64,000 nucleotides of DNA from NCBI RefSeq assembly GCF_027257845.1, contig NZ_JAPVOT010000007.1:62001-126000 (forward strand), given 5' to 3'. Positions 63,829 to 64,000 of this stretch are shown one piece after another. A program made the translations under genes and the position numbers. Under the pieces are notes generated by a model. It was given only the letters and a program-made list of their open reading frames with translations. It had not been told where the DNA came from and made no database searches. This stretch comes from Alteromonas sp. BMJM2 (GTDB lineage: Bacteria > Pseudomonadota > Gammaproteobacteria > Enterobacterales > Alteromonadaceae). Position 1 is the stretch's first letter. Each line of letters begins with the position of its first letter.

Positions 63829-64000
63829 ATCGCTACTCGTGACTTATCTGAGCAACAGCAATATGAAATCCATGCTGCGCTAACCGCTTGTTATGACAAA
63901 GCAGAAAACTATTTTAATAGGCAATTTGTCCGCCCTCACCTGTCATTTCGACGCTCGGGTAAAAACGCAGGCACGGCATTCCTACAGCAAAATAGAATTA
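63829..64000 (+). CDS. SprT-family protein, 5' part only
   Basis: The frame from 63829 to the window edge reads IATRDLSEQQQYEIHAALTA, then CYDKAENYFNRQF, RPHLSFRRSGKNAGTAFLQQ, which matches the start of SprT/YggI zinc-dependent proteins. No ATG, GTG or TTG is at the expected place. AAAGGA (63815-63820) stands 8 bases before an ATC codon. In-frame TTG lies far upstream (63775). Either a rare ATC start or a variant of an original ATG. Confidence 0.65.
   Translation, partial: MATRDLSEQQQYEIHAALTACYDKAENYFNRQFVRPHLSFRRSGKNAGTAFLQQNRI

Overview
The window is a gammaproteobacterial chromosome, most likely an Alteromonas, carrying the right-hand arm of an integrated N4-like (Schitoviridae-type) phage. 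The host call rests on gene order (rlmE/ftsH/folP/glmM/tpiA/secG/tRNA-Leu and leuS-lptE-holA-nadD-rsfS-rlmH-mrdA-mrdB-rlpA-dacA-ybeD-lipB-lipA) and on the protein sequences. The genus is an inference.

Prophage, 1 to about 33,400. Late genes read leftward from about 5.7 kb: a terminase pair, an N4 gp67-like virion protein, a LamG-type tail appendage, two small proteins and a holin cut by the window edge. From about 5.94 kb early and middle genes read rightward. They comprise small early proteins, a T7/N4-type single-subunit RNA polymerase split into two genes (9.1-10.0 and 11.0-12.2 kb), a ClpX-like AAA+ ATPase, dUTPase, a 720-base non-coding block full of hairpins and tRNA-like T-arms (14.65-15.37 kb), small proteins including an N4 gp49/Sf6 gp66-family protein, dNMP kinase, the N4 gp24/gp25-like ATPase and vWFA pair, a Dda-like helicase, an A-family DNA polymerase, ThyX, an ATP-dependent DNA ligase, an excisionase-like protein and a tyrosine integrase. 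The integrase abuts the 3' end of a tRNA-Leu(GAG), which is the likely attachment site. The rest of the phage (virion RNA polymerase, portal, capsid, primase and the second att copy) must lie left of position 1.

The main observation is a family of about ten short DNA hairpins (GC-rich stem, TCC/TAC/TTC or TAAC/TATC loop, usually followed by AGTNATGG). They stand in front of the rightward genes and resemble the hairpin promoters read by the N4 virion RNA polymerase. Together with the split RNA polymerase and the integrase this describes a temperate N4-like phage. Its early promoters would be silent in the lysogen because the injected polymerase is absent, and no CI-like repressor is visible in this arm.

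Host part, 33.4-64 kb. Leftward: rlmE-ftsH, a terminator, then folP-glmM-tpiA-secG-tRNA-Leu. Rightward: yhbY and an SDR dehydrogenase. Leftward: an orphan solute-binding protein and a Lon-family protease. Rightward: the leuS to lipA cell-envelope and lipoate cluster, then ansA and a DUF2797 protein. Leftward: a nitroreductase. Rightward: a small unknown protein, sppA and the start of an SprT-family gene. This half looks like ordinary core genome.
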